Shown here: piece after piece, positions 52,962 through 61,492 of the stretch
Position numbering within the stretch: position 1 is the first letter of the stretch
Layout of the letters: the number at the start of each line of letters is the position of its first letter
Source of the DNA: Rhizohabitans arisaemae
Lineage (GTDB): Bacteria > Actinomycetota > Actinomycetes > Streptosporangiales > Streptosporangiaceae
Assembly: GCF_025996515.1 (NCBI RefSeq)
Contig: NZ_BLRH01000035.1
Coordinates: 744,001-808,000, forward strand
Length of the DNA stretch: 64,000 nucleotides
Reading direction: 5' to 3'
Notes under the pieces: model-generated
What the model was told of the DNA's origin: nothing
What the model saw: the letters and a program-made list of their open reading frames with translations, nothing else
The model's database searches: none
Program-made: the position numbers and the translations under genes

Positions 52962-53714
52962 CTAGAGCGCGGGAAGGCAGGCGATGCCATCCCCGTCCTC
53001 GTCGGGATACCAGGCGAACTCGGGGTCGAGGTCCTTGATGTAGGGGCCGTACCCCGCGTCGTTCGCCTCCTTGCAGCTGTCGAATCTGGGATCGGATGCC
53101 GCCGTGTTGGTCGGCGAGGCCGTCGGCGACGGCGAGGCCGAGGGGCTCCCGGTCGGGCTCGGGCTGGCCGAGGGTGTCGCGGTCGGGGTGGGACTCGGCG
53201 GGGCGGCGGCCGGCGACTGGCTGGGCGACGGGATGGCCGACGGGATCGCGGGCAGCGAGAACGAGGGCGCCGGCGGGCTCGGCGGGGCGGTCACCGTGGT
53301 CACCGTGGTGACGGTCTCGGTCACGGTGGTCGTGGGCGGCGGCGGGGCCGGCGTGGGCGTCGGTTCCGGCTCGGTTACGGTCGGGCTGGTCTCCGAGACC
53401 GGCGCGGTCCGCGAGAGGGAGTCGTCCCCGGCGAGGAACCCGCCGGAACCCCCGGTGATCGCGGCCGCCACCAGGGCGAACGTGCTGAGGGTGATGATGC
53501 CCGAGCGGAGCAGCTTGCGCGCGGGGGAGTTGTACTCGGGACCGACCATCATCCGGGCCAGGGCCCGCCCGGGGTCCATGCTCCGGTCGTCGATCCAGAG
53601 CGGCCAGCCCGGCGGTGGCGGAGGGAGCCACCACGGGGGCTGCCACCCAGGGGGTGGTATCCAGCCCTTGGGCGGCTGCGGCCAGTACGGCGGGGGGTTG
53701 AATCGCAAAGTCAT
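52962..53714 (-). CDS. Membrane-anchored Excalibur calcium-binding domain protein
   Basis: ATG 53714 gives 250 residues. A Pro/Trp-rich cytoplasmic N-terminus (PPPYWPQPPKGWIPPPGW) precedes one TM helix (GIITLSTFALVAAAITGG), then a long Pro/Ser/Thr stalk and a C-terminal Excalibur domain, DPRFDSCKEANDAGYGPYIK ending FAWYPDEDGDGIAC, with the conserved Cys pair and DxDxDG calcium loop. Excalibur domains occur on surface proteins of Actinobacteria and Bacilli. The ligand is unknown. Confidence 0.85.
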   Translation of the reverse strand: MTLRFNPPPYWPQPPKGWIPPPGWQPPWWLPPPPPGWPLWIDDRSMDPGRALARMMVGPEYNSPARKLLRSGIITLSTFALVAAAITGGSGGFLAGDDSLSRTAPVSETSPTVTEPEPTPTPAPPPPTTTVTETVTTVTTVTAPPSPPAPSFSLPAIPSAIPSPSQSPAAAPPSPTPTATPSASPSPTGSPSASPSPTASPTNTAASDPRFDSCKEANDAGYGPYIKDLDPEFAWYPDEDGDGIACLPAL

Positions 53715-53935
53715 GAGGATCCGGCATCCTTGTACAGATCGACTTGACGAAGTTATCAAGGATTGGGGGCACTCTGTCCAGAGTTGATCCCTAAACCTGG
53801 GCCGCGGGGGAGATTTGTTGGGGCTGGATCGCTCCCGGTGGGGTGGGACACCTGAACGGGCCGGCCCCCGGCTCCCGGCGATCATTTCAAGCGGGCGGTA
53901 AGCGGCGTACAAGGTCTTGGCCATACAAACATGGC

Positions 53936-54511
53936 ATGACCTCGCGAATCGCCCCCGTACTCCTGCCGGTCCTCGCCGGTGCCGTCGGGTCCGCCGTCAA
54001 GCTGACGGTCGCCGTGATCGCCTTCACCGGCGCCTACATGGGGGCGCCCGGGTCCGGGGTCACCACCACCGCCGCAGGCCCGATGGACGGGCAGTCGATC
54101 ACGCTCTCCGCGCGGGAGGAGGCGACGGCCTCCTACACCGCGACCCGCCCCGAGCCGCTTCCCTGCCGGGAGGAGGCCTGCGGGCGGCGGCCCGTCGTGG
54201 TGGAACTGCCCGAGTCGGAGCCCTGCTCCGCCGCGTTCGCCGTACGGAGCGTCCTCACCGCCAAGGCCGGCGTCGCCGACGTCCGCTACTCCTGGCACCT
54301 CATGCGCAGGGATCCGGCGACGGGGAGCTGGGAGCCGCACGCGGCGAGCGGGCGGCACGGCTTCACGGTGGGCCCCGGCGGCGAGACACGTCCCGTCGAG
54401 TGGCGGGCGCGGGTCGCCGACAACCCCGGCCGGTACCGCGCCGAGCTCGTGGTCCTGTCCCCCGGCGGAATCAAGGTCCCGGTGAGCGCCGAGTTCCGGG
54501 TCGGCTGCTGA
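53936..54511 (+). CDS. Secreted protein of unknown function
   Basis: ATG 53936 gives 191 residues; no ribosome site is seen. A hydrophobic N-terminus (LLPVLAGAVGSAVKLTVAVIAFTGAYMG) may be a signal or anchor. The mature part is probably beta-rich, with Cys pair in LPCREEACGRRP and a C-terminal VRYSWHLMRRDPATGSWEPH ... AELVVLSPGGIKVPVSAEF pattern suggesting an Ig-like or Fn3-like fold. No family is recognised. It is convergent with the SARP regulator gene. Confidence 0.7.
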   Translation: MTSRIAPVLLPVLAGAVGSAVKLTVAVIAFTGAYMGAPGSGVTTTAAGPMDGQSITLSAREEATASYTATRPEPLPCREEACGRRPVVVELPESEPCSAAFAVRSVLTAKAGVADVRYSWHLMRRDPATGSWEPHAASGRHGFTVGPGGETRPVEWRARVADNPGRYRAELVVLSPGGIKVPVSAEFRVGC

Positions 54512-54541
54512 ACCCGCGCCCACCGCAGGGGACGTCGGCCG

Positions 54542-57500
54542 TCAGCTCGCGGTGATGCGCTCCAGGGACCGCTGCGCCGCCTCGATCCACCGGGGGACCC
54601 CGACCCGCTGCGCCACCGCGAGGGCCTTGGTGTAGTGCTCGTGCGCGGCCTCCGCGTCGGACAGGTGGGTGGCGAGGTCGCCCAGCGTCTGCGCGACCGG
54701 CCAGAGGGCCACCACCCCCGTCCCCGCCCCGGCGATGCGGTCGGAGAACGGGTTCAGCGTCTCGTAGGCCTCACGCATCCGCTCGACGTCCCCCAGCAGC
54801 ATGCCCGCCAGGGCCCGCCAGGTCATGACCAGCTCGTACAGGAAGTCCGGGCGGACCGGCGGCCGCTCCTCGGCGGTCCGGCGGGCGTCCTCGACGTGGC
54901 CCGACGCCGCCAGGGAGAGGGCGTAGGCGTCCAGCGTCCACTTGGCCCCGCGCCGGTGCGCCTGCTCCAGCGCCGTGACCATCTCGGCGGTGCGGCTCTC
55001 CACCAGCAGCAGGCAGAACGAGGCGATGAGCGGGAGATCCTGCCGCCCCTCCAGCATCCCCGACTTGGCGGTCGCCTTCGCGGCCTCGCCGTAGGCGCGG
55101 GACGCCTCCCCGTACCGTCCCGCGATCATCAGCCGCTGCCCGCGATACCAGGCGACGACGGAGGCGGGCGCCGACAGGTCGTACTGGGCCGCCAGGCGCT
55201 CGGCCATCGCCACGGCGGCGTCGGCCGAGGCGAAGTCGCCCCGGGCGGCGGCGCACTCCATCAGCACCAGGTGGGCCAGGGCCTCCACCTCGACCTTGCC
55301 GGACTGGGCGCCGACCGAGAGCAGCTCCTTGCCGATCGCCTCGCGTTCCCCGACCGCGGGAATCCCGTACGACTGCCGGAGTCGGCCGCTGAGCGCGGCG
55401 GCGAGCAGATGCGGGTCCCCGCTGCGCCGGGCGAGCTCCTCGGCCTCCAGGGACGCCTGGTGCCCCCGCCCGGTCGCCGAGCCCTCCAGCTCCAGCGCGA
55501 GGGTGGTGAGCAGCGAGGCCCGCAGGGTCTGCTCGGCCTGGGGGAGCTCCTCCAGGGCGCGTTCGGTGACGTCGACGATCTCCCACGCGGTCCGGCTGAA
55601 GTCCCGGGCCATCCCCTTGTGCGGTACGGCGAGCGCGGCGATCACCCGGGCGGTGAGCTGCATGTCGCCCAGCGGCAGGGCCGCGTCCATCGCCTCCCGC
55701 CGGTAGGAGCGGGCCGCCGACATGTCACCGGCGAGCGCGAGCGCGCGGATCAGGTTCAGGGTCAGGGTGAGGCGCCCCTTGATCACCTCTGCGGGGGTGC
55801 TGCCGGGGACCGGGGCGCAGCGGTCGTAGGCCTCGATGGCCCGGCCCCACAGGGCGGCGGCCTCGCGGTAGGCGAACCGCCGCTCGGCCTGCTCGGCGGC
55901 GAGACCCGCGTAGTGGACGGCCTTGCGGGCGGTCTCCACCGTGCCCGCCGCGTCGTAGTGGTGGGCGAGCGCGGCCACGTCCTCCGGGCGCAGCCGTTCG
56001 ATCGCCTCCGCCACGTGCGCGTGCAGGCGGGAGCGGCGGAGCCGGGACGCGTCGGCGTACAGCGTGTCGCGGACCAGCCCGTGGTCGAACCGGAGGATGC
56101 CCGGCCCCGGCTCGGCGATGAGCCCGGCGAGCAGCCCGGCCTCCACCGCGTCGACCACGGCGTCCTCGTCGTCGGTCACCGCCACCAGGACGTCCACGTC
56201 CACGTCCCGGCCGATCACCGCCGCCTGCAGCAGCACGTACTGGGCGCTCTGCGGCAGCCGCGCGATCCGGCGCCGGAGCACGTCGCGCACCCCGGTCGGC
56301 ACCTTGGCGATGTCGTTCTCGGTGTCGAGCAGCCGGGCGGTCTCCCGTACGAAGAACGGGTTGCCGCCGGTGCGCTCGGCGATGGCGCCGAGCGCGTCCT
56401 CGTCGACCTCCCTGGTGCAGGTCGCCCGGACCAGCTCGGCCACGGCCGCGGAGGACAGACCCCCCAGGTTCACCCGTACCGGGCCGAGGCGGGCCAGCGC
56501 GGCCAGCACCTCGGCCTGCTGCTCGCTCAGCTCGCTCTCCCGGCAGGTGACCAGCAGCAGCACCCGGCTCGGCGCGAGCAGGCTGGGCAGCGCCCGCAGC
56601 TGGGCGAGGGTCTGGTCGTCGGCCCAGTGCAGGTCTTCCAAGGTGATCAGGAGCGGCGCCTCCTTGGCGACGACGGCGAGATAGCCGCCGACCGCGCGGT
56701 GCAGGCGGAACCCGCCGGAGACCTCGTCCTCCTCGGAGACGACGGCGTTGTCGTCCAGCAGCGGGGCGAGCAGCCTGCCGTACTCCCCGGTGCCCCGGAC
56801 CTCGGTGAGCGTGCGCAGGACCTCCACCCAGGCCCAGCCGGGCGGGGTCGCGTTGCTGTCGGGGCAGCTGCCCGAGGTGCAGATCCAGCCGGAGGAGGCC
56901 AGCCGGTCGGCGAGCCGCCGGACCAGCGTGGACTTGCCCGCCCCGGCGTCCCCGCTCACCAGGGCCACGTTCAGCCTGCTGCCGAGCGCGCGCGAAGCCG
57001 AGTCGAGCAGGCGGGAGAGCTCGGTGTCCCGGCCGACGAACGGCTCGGCGGGCGGCGCCGGTTCGAGCAGGACCGGTACGGCCTGCGGCGGATCGAAGAC
57101 GTGGACGGCGCGCCGGGCCGGGCGGTCGGCGAGGTCGAGCCCGGGATCCTGGTTGAGGATGTCGGACTCCAGCTTGCGCAGCGCGGGACCGGGGTCGATG
57201 CCGAGCTCGTCGGCGAGGGTGTTCCTCGCCCGGCGCAGCGCCGCGAGCGCGTCCCCCTGGCGTCCGCATCGGTAGAGGCCGAGGGAGAGGAGCCGCCAAC
57301 CCTCCTCGCGCAGCGGATGCTCGGTGGTGTGCGCCTCCAGGTCGGGGACCGTCTCGGCGTGCAGCCCGAGGCGCAGGCCCGTGTCGGCCTGCCGTTCGCG
57401 GGCGACCAGCCGCAGTTCGGTGAGGCGGGAGACCTCGGCCTCGGCCCACATCTGGTCCGCGAAGCCGCCGTACGGGGTGCCCCGCCACAGCCCGAGCGCG

Positions 57501-57904
57501 GTCCCCAGGGACGCGCGGGCCGATTCGGGGTCGCCGGCCTCCAGCCGTTCGCCCGCGAGGCGGGTCAGCGCCTCGAAGTTGAGCGCGTCCACCCGGTCGG
57601 TCATGGTGCGCAGGGCGTACCCGGACGTCACCGTGACCAGCAGCCGGCTCTGGGCGCCCTTGGGCCGGCCGGGCTCCAGGACCCGGCGCAGCCGGGAGAT
57701 GTAGACCTGCAGGCCGGACAGTGCGTTGGGGGAGGCGTCGTCGGTCCACAGGTCGTAGATGAGGGTGTCGACGGGGACGACCTGGCCTCGGGCGACCAGC
57801 AGCCGGGCGAGGACGGCACGCTGACGGAGCCCGCCCAGGTCGAGCTCGTCCTCCCCCGCGTACGCCTCGACGGGTCCAAGGACGCGAAACTGTACGGCCG
57901 TCAT
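54542..57904 (-). CDS. SARP/AfsR-type transcriptional regulator with ATPase domain
   Basis: The 1120-residue protein has an N-terminal winged-helix domain (about 1-95: VQFRVLGPVEAYAGEDELDL, NALSGLQVYISRLRRVLEP), a bacterial transcription activation domain (100-250), then a nucleotide-binding AAA-type part with GDAGAGKST (Walker A) and LLITLEDLHWADDQ (Walker B), and a C-terminal TPR-like helical region to 1120. This is the AfsR/LuxR-type STAND layout that turns on secondary metabolism in Actinobacteria. It may drive the RiPP operon or other local genes. It is convergent with the secreted-protein gene and starts with ATG 57904. Confidence 0.9.
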   Translation of the reverse strand: MTAVQFRVLGPVEAYAGEDELDLGGLRQRAVLARLLVARGQVVPVDTLIYDLWTDDASPNALSGLQVYISRLRRVLEPGRPKGAQSRLLVTVTSGYALRTMTDRVDALNFEALTRLAGERLEAGDPESARASLGTALGLWRGTPYGGFADQMWAEAEVSRLTELRLVARERQADTGLRLGLHAETVPDLEAHTTEHPLREEGWRLLSLGLYRCGRQGDALAALRRARNTLADELGIDPGPALRKLESDILNQDPGLDLADRPARRAVHVFDPPQAVPVLLEPAPPAEPFVGRDTELSRLLDSASRALGSRLNVALVSGDAGAGKSTLVRRLADRLASSGWICTSGSCPDSNATPPGWAWVEVLRTLTEVRGTGEYGRLLAPLLDDNAVVSEEDEVSGGFRLHRAVGGYLAVVAKEAPLLITLEDLHWADDQTLAQLRALPSLLAPSRVLLLVTCRESELSEQQAEVLAALARLGPVRVNLGGLSSAAVAELVRATCTREVDEDALGAIAERTGGNPFFVRETARLLDTENDIAKVPTGVRDVLRRRIARLPQSAQYVLLQAAVIGRDVDVDVLVAVTDDEDAVVDAVEAGLLAGLIAEPGPGILRFDHGLVRDTLYADASRLRRSRLHAHVAEAIERLRPEDVAALAHHYDAAGTVETARKAVHYAGLAAEQAERRFAYREAAALWGRAIEAYDRCAPVPGSTPAEVIKGRLTLTLNLIRALALAGDMSAARSYRREAMDAALPLGDMQLTARVIAALAVPHKGMARDFSRTAWEIVDVTERALEELPQAEQTLRASLLTTLALELEGSATGRGHQASLEAEELARRSGDPHLLAAALSGRLRQSYGIPAVGEREAIGKELLSVGAQSGKVEVEALAHLVLMECAAARGDFASADAAVAMAERLAAQYDLSAPASVVAWYRGQRLMIAGRYGEASRAYGEAAKATAKSGMLEGRQDLPLIASFCLLLVESRTAEMVTALEQAHRRGAKWTLDAYALSLAASGHVEDARRTAEERPPVRPDFLYELVMTWRALAGMLLGDVERMREAYETLNPFSDRIAGAGTGVVALWPVAQTLGDLATHLSDAEAAHEHYTKALAVAQRVGVPRWIEAAQRSLERITAS

Positions 57905-58101
57905 GTCAGCCGCAACCGAACGCGGAGCCGCCAGGCCGCACCAGGTGATTGGTCACTCGCCGCTTCTCCCTCCTTGGGAACGCGCTGCGGCCCCCACCGC
58001 TTCGACGCTCATGAGATCTCAATTATCCGCATACTCCGGGCATGCGGTCACCAGGTGAGTTGCTGTGAACCGGCTCGTCCGCCCGGCGGCGGGGTGTGAG
58101 C

Positions 58102-59190
58102 CTACCGCTGACCTGCCCCGGCCGACTCCGGGGTGGGGTCACCGGAGCCGTTGCGCCGCTTCAGCAGCGCCCACCCGCCAAGGGCCAGCCCGCCCCAGGG
58201 AATCTCGATCACGTAGGTGTAGAACCAGAACAGCAGGACCGCGGCCGTCGCGGCGCTCGGGGGCGCCCCCATGGCCACCAGGGCGGTGGCCGTACCGATC
58301 TCGGTGAACCCCGAACCGCTCGGCGAGACCACCGCGGTGGTGAGGACCCGGTTCAGCGCGAAGGCGGCGACCGTCTCCGCCGCCCCCGGGTAGGCGCCGG
58401 TCGCGTGCAGGCAGGCGAACAGGAGCGCCAGCTGAAGTCCGAGGAAGGCGGCCATGCCGAGGGTGAGGCCGAGCCAGCGGGCGTGCACCACGTCGGTGAT
58501 GTTGCCCCGGAGCCTCTCCAGCCCGGTCGAGGCCCGGCCCGGTTCCCCGCGTAACCTGGGCGGCAGCAGCCCGTTGAGCCGGTCCAGGATCCGGCCGAGC
58601 CGCGCGGCCGCGGCGTCCCAGTAGAGGGCGGCCCCCGCCGTCACCACGATGGTCGCGATCATCAGCGCGCCCACCACGGCGGCCGAGGTCACCGAGTCGC
58701 TCGGGGAGCGTCCCGCGATGAGCAGGGCCACGATGCCCACGGCGGGGAGCAGGAACCGGAAGAGCGTGTTCCACACCCCGGTCACCACAGTCATCACCAC
58801 GACGGGACGGTTCGGATGGCCCCATCCCCGCGTCATCGTGAACGTCAGCGCCACCCCGGCGGCCCCGCCGAAGGGCAGCAGGTTGCTCACCGCGCTGCCG
58901 GCCGCGTTCAGGCTGAGCGCCTGCAGATGGGTGAGCCCCGGCAGGGCGGAGGTGAGGACGAAGGTGTAGGCCCACAGGCTCGCCAGCCAGAGCGCGGTCA
59001 GCAGGGCGATCGTGGCGGGGGCGAGCCGGCCCAGCTCGGTGAGGACGTGCGTCCACTCGGTCCCGATCAGCCGGGGCAGGAACACGATGAGGGCCGCGGC
59101 GAGTGCCAGGGAGATCACCGACAACCCCGCCCGTACCCACGTGTTCTTCACGATGCCCCAATCACCCCGCTCGGTCTTGACCCGGGCCAT
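58102..59190 (-). CDS. Lysylphosphatidylglycerol-synthase-like flippase-domain membrane protein
   Basis: The 362-residue protein has about eight hydrophobic segments and features of the UPF0104/TIGR00374 family: SLNAAGSAVSNLLPFGGAAGVALTF and FALNRVLTTAVVSPSGSGFTEIGTATALV. Relatives include the flippase half of MprF and undecaprenyl-linked transport proteins. It could move a lipid or lipid-linked sugar. It lies on the same strand as the PIG-L deacetylase 65 bp upstream, which suggests one transcript. Confidence 0.82.
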   Translation of the reverse strand: MARVKTERGDWGIVKNTWVRAGLSVISLALAAALIVFLPRLIGTEWTHVLTELGRLAPATIALLTALWLASLWAYTFVLTSALPGLTHLQALSLNAAGSAVSNLLPFGGAAGVALTFTMTRGWGHPNRPVVVMTVVTGVWNTLFRFLLPAVGIVALLIAGRSPSDSVTSAAVVGALMIATIVVTAGAALYWDAAAARLGRILDRLNGLLPPRLRGEPGRASTGLERLRGNITDVVHARWLGLTLGMAAFLGLQLALLFACLHATGAYPGAAETVAAFALNRVLTTAVVSPSGSGFTEIGTATALVAMGAPPSAATAAVLLFWFYTYVIEIPWGGLALGGWALLKRRNGSGDPTPESAGAGQR

Positions 59191-59255
59191 GCTAAGTCGT
59201 CACGGCCCGCGGCGCGTCGATCGCCGGAAAGAGCGTCGCCACCGGGCCGGGAAGG

Positions 59256-60071
59256 TCACCGGGGGGCGGGTTCGTCGAACGGGTGACGGAGCCGGGTGCC
59301 CGGGGGGAGATCGCGCCGTACGTACCATTCGGTGCCGAAGACCACCCGGAACAGGGGCCGCGGCAGCCGCAGGAAGACCGAGAGGGTCCGCTCGCCGTCC
59401 CCGCCGGTGGTCTGGGTGGTGTGCGCCGCCATGCTGGCCCGTTTGGCGGCGGAGTACCGGCCGACCTTGACCCGGTGGGTGATCGTCTCCGACGGGGAGT
59501 AGGCCCGCTCGAAGCTGCGCAGGTCGAACTCCGGAGGAAGCCGGTAGATCCGGGAGACCAGGCGCAGCGCCCGCATCAGCAGGCCGCGGTCGACCGTCGC
59601 CTCCAGCACGATCCGGGTCCCGGCGATCTCCGCCGCGCGCACCCCGACCCGGTGGACCTGCACATGGTCCGGGTGGCCGTACCCGCCCGCCGGATCGTAG
59701 ATCGTGACCAGGTCGGCGCTCTCCTCCTTCAGGATCGTCGCCAGGCGCTGCGCGGCCTCCTCCACGTCGGCGTCGATGAAGGAGTCCCGCGGACGGTCCA
59801 CCGGCGCGCCACCCTCACCGGCGAGCCCCGAGTCGGTGTAGCCGAGGAGCTCGACCCGGGCGCAGCCGAGCGCCTTCGCCGACCGGTCGAGCTCCTCAAG
59901 ACGGGTCTCGCCGAGGGCGCGGTCCGTCGGCGCGGCCAGGCCACGCTCACCCGCGGTGGCGACGACCAGGACGACCCGATGGCCCTGCGCGGCGAGCATG
60001 GCCATGGTCCCGGCGGTGAGCAGGGCCTCGTCGTCGGGGTGGGCGTGGAAGAATACAGCGGTACGTGGCAC
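59256..60071 (-). CDS. PIG-L family deacetylase (GlcNAc de-N-acetylase-like)
   Basis: GTG 60071 gives 271 residues. FHAHPDDEALLTAGTMAML has the zinc-binding HPDDE motif and GGYGHPDHVQVHRVG the third His. Family members remove acetyl groups from GlcNAc-linked substrates, including the mycothiol intermediate (MshB) and glycan lipids. It is 42 bp from a divergent GT4 gene, so the pair may act in turn on one amino-sugar substrate, as MshA and MshB do, though I cannot tell whether this is the mycothiol route. Confidence 0.9.
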   Translation of the reverse strand: MPRTAVFFHAHPDDEALLTAGTMAMLAAQGHRVVLVVATAGERGLAAPTDRALGETRLEELDRSAKALGCARVELLGYTDSGLAGEGGAPVDRPRDSFIDADVEEAAQRLATILKEESADLVTIYDPAGGYGHPDHVQVHRVGVRAAEIAGTRIVLEATVDRGLLMRALRLVSRIYRLPPEFDLRSFERAYSPSETITHRVKVGRYSAAKRASMAAHTTQTTGGDGERTLSVFLRLPRPLFRVVFGTEWYVRRDLPPGTRLRHPFDEPAPR

Positions 60072-60113
60072 TCAGACATGATCCCACGCCGCGTTTGAGG
60101 AGGGCATGGCGGT

Positions 60114-61247
60114 TTGAGGATTCTGCACGTCAGCGACTGCTTCCTCCCCCGTCTCGGCGGTATCGAGGTCCAGGTGGGAGATCTGGTCCGCGCGCAGCGG
60201 GAGGCCGGCCACCACGTCGAAGTCGCCACCGCCACCCCCGGCGACTCCGGTCACGGGGTGCATCGGATCACCGCGCGGATCCCGTTCGACCTGCCGCTCC
60301 ACCCCCGCGGCGGGCACCACCTGCGCCGGCTCTACGCCGCGCGGCGGCCCGACGTGGTCCACGTCCACCTCGGCGCGGTCTCGCCGTTCTCCTGGACCGC
60401 GGTGCGCACCGCCGTACGGGCGGGGCTGCCCACGGTGGTCACGGTGCACAGCATGTGGGATCCGGTCACCCGGGCCGTCTACCGCCTCCTGGACCTGCTG
60501 ACCGGGTGGACCCGCTGGCCGCTGCTGGTCACCACGGTGAGTGAGGCGGCGTCCCGGCCGATCCGCGCCGTGGCCGGCCCGCGCATCCCGGTGCGCGTCG
60601 TCTCCAACGGCCTGGACGTCGACGCCTGGCGTCCGGTACGGGCGACGACGCCCCCCGCGGCCTCGGCGGCGTCCCCGGTGCACATCGTGGCCGTCGGCAG
60701 ACTCGCCCCGCGCAAGCAGCCGGTACGGCTGCTCAAGCTGATGCGGACCGCGCGGAGCCGGGTCCCCGGGGAGACCCCGCTCCGCGTCACCGTCGTCGGG
60801 GACGGCCCCGCCAAAGGCGCGATGGAGCGTTACCTTCGCGCCAACGCGATGTCGGACTGGGTGGCGCTGCCCGGCCGGTTCACCCGGGAGCAGATCAAAG
60901 AGCTGCTGGCCTCCGCCGACGTCTTCGTCGCGCCCGCCCCCCGGGAGTCCTTCGGACTGGCCGCGCTGGAGGCCCGCACCGCCGGCCTCCCGGTCGTCGC
61001 CCGGACCCAGAGCGGTGTCGCCGACTTCGTCGAGTCCGGCCAGGAGGGCCTCCTCGGCGGCAGCTTCGAGCAGCTGGCCGCCGCGATCGCCCGCCTTGCC
61101 CGCGACCCCGCCCTCAGGCGGCGCATCCAAGCCCACAACCGTGAGACCGCCCCCGTCGACTGCACCTGGCCGGCCGTCATAGAAGCCTTCGACGACACCT
61201 ATGTCCAGGCCACAACCCGCACCAAATCCCACCGCTCAAACCGATGA
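60114..61247 (+). CDS. Glycosyltransferase family 4
   Basis: TTG 60114 with GAGGAGG ten bases upstream gives 377 residues; an ATG at 60106 runs straight into a stop. The GT-B fold is clear: LHVSDCFLPRLGGIEVQVGD at the N-terminus, VVHVHLGAVSPFSW, IVAVGRLAPRKQPVRLLKLM, and APAPRESFGLAALEARTAGLPVVA with the EX7E nucleotide-sugar site. It is likely an alpha-glycosyltransferase. Divergent to the PIG-L gene; see that entry for a possible joint pathway. Confidence 0.92.
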   Translation: MRILHVSDCFLPRLGGIEVQVGDLVRAQREAGHHVEVATATPGDSGHGVHRITARIPFDLPLHPRGGHHLRRLYAARRPDVVHVHLGAVSPFSWTAVRTAVRAGLPTVVTVHSMWDPVTRAVYRLLDLLTGWTRWPLLVTTVSEAASRPIRAVAGPRIPVRVVSNGLDVDAWRPVRATTPPAASAASPVHIVAVGRLAPRKQPVRLLKLMRTARSRVPGETPLRVTVVGDGPAKGAMERYLRANAMSDWVALPGRFTREQIKELLASADVFVAPAPRESFGLAALEARTAGLPVVARTQSGVADFVESGQEGLLGGSFEQLAAAIARLARDPALRRRIQAHNRETAPVDCTWPAVIEAFDDTYVQATTRTKSHRSNR

Positions 61248-61317
61248 CCCCAAGGGCCCTACCTGGTGGCAAGTATGGCTGGACCTTAGGTGCTGGTCGC
61301 GCTACGTCCGCACTTCT

Positions 61318-61396
61318 CGCGCCGCGTACTTTGCGGCGCGGGAATGCGCGCGGCGGATCGTGCCGCGCTGCCTTTTGCGCGGCACGATCCGCCGCG
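61318..61396. terminator. Two hairpins in the convergent gap
   Basis: An 8-bp stem (CGCGCCGC, 61318-61325; 61333-61340) is followed by a perfect 20-bp stem (61349-61368 with 61377-61396, 8-base loop). They lie between the convergent GT4 and DUF2079 genes and should stop transcription both ways. The remaining 246-bp gap shows no gene. Confidence 0.75.
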
Positions 61397-61492
61397 GTCA
61401 ATGTTTGAAAATACTGTTCTTGTAAGCCTGAACTCACCCAACGGGGTATCGCACGTCCGTGGTTTTGGTCCGGCCCGCTCTCCCGCAGGTTG

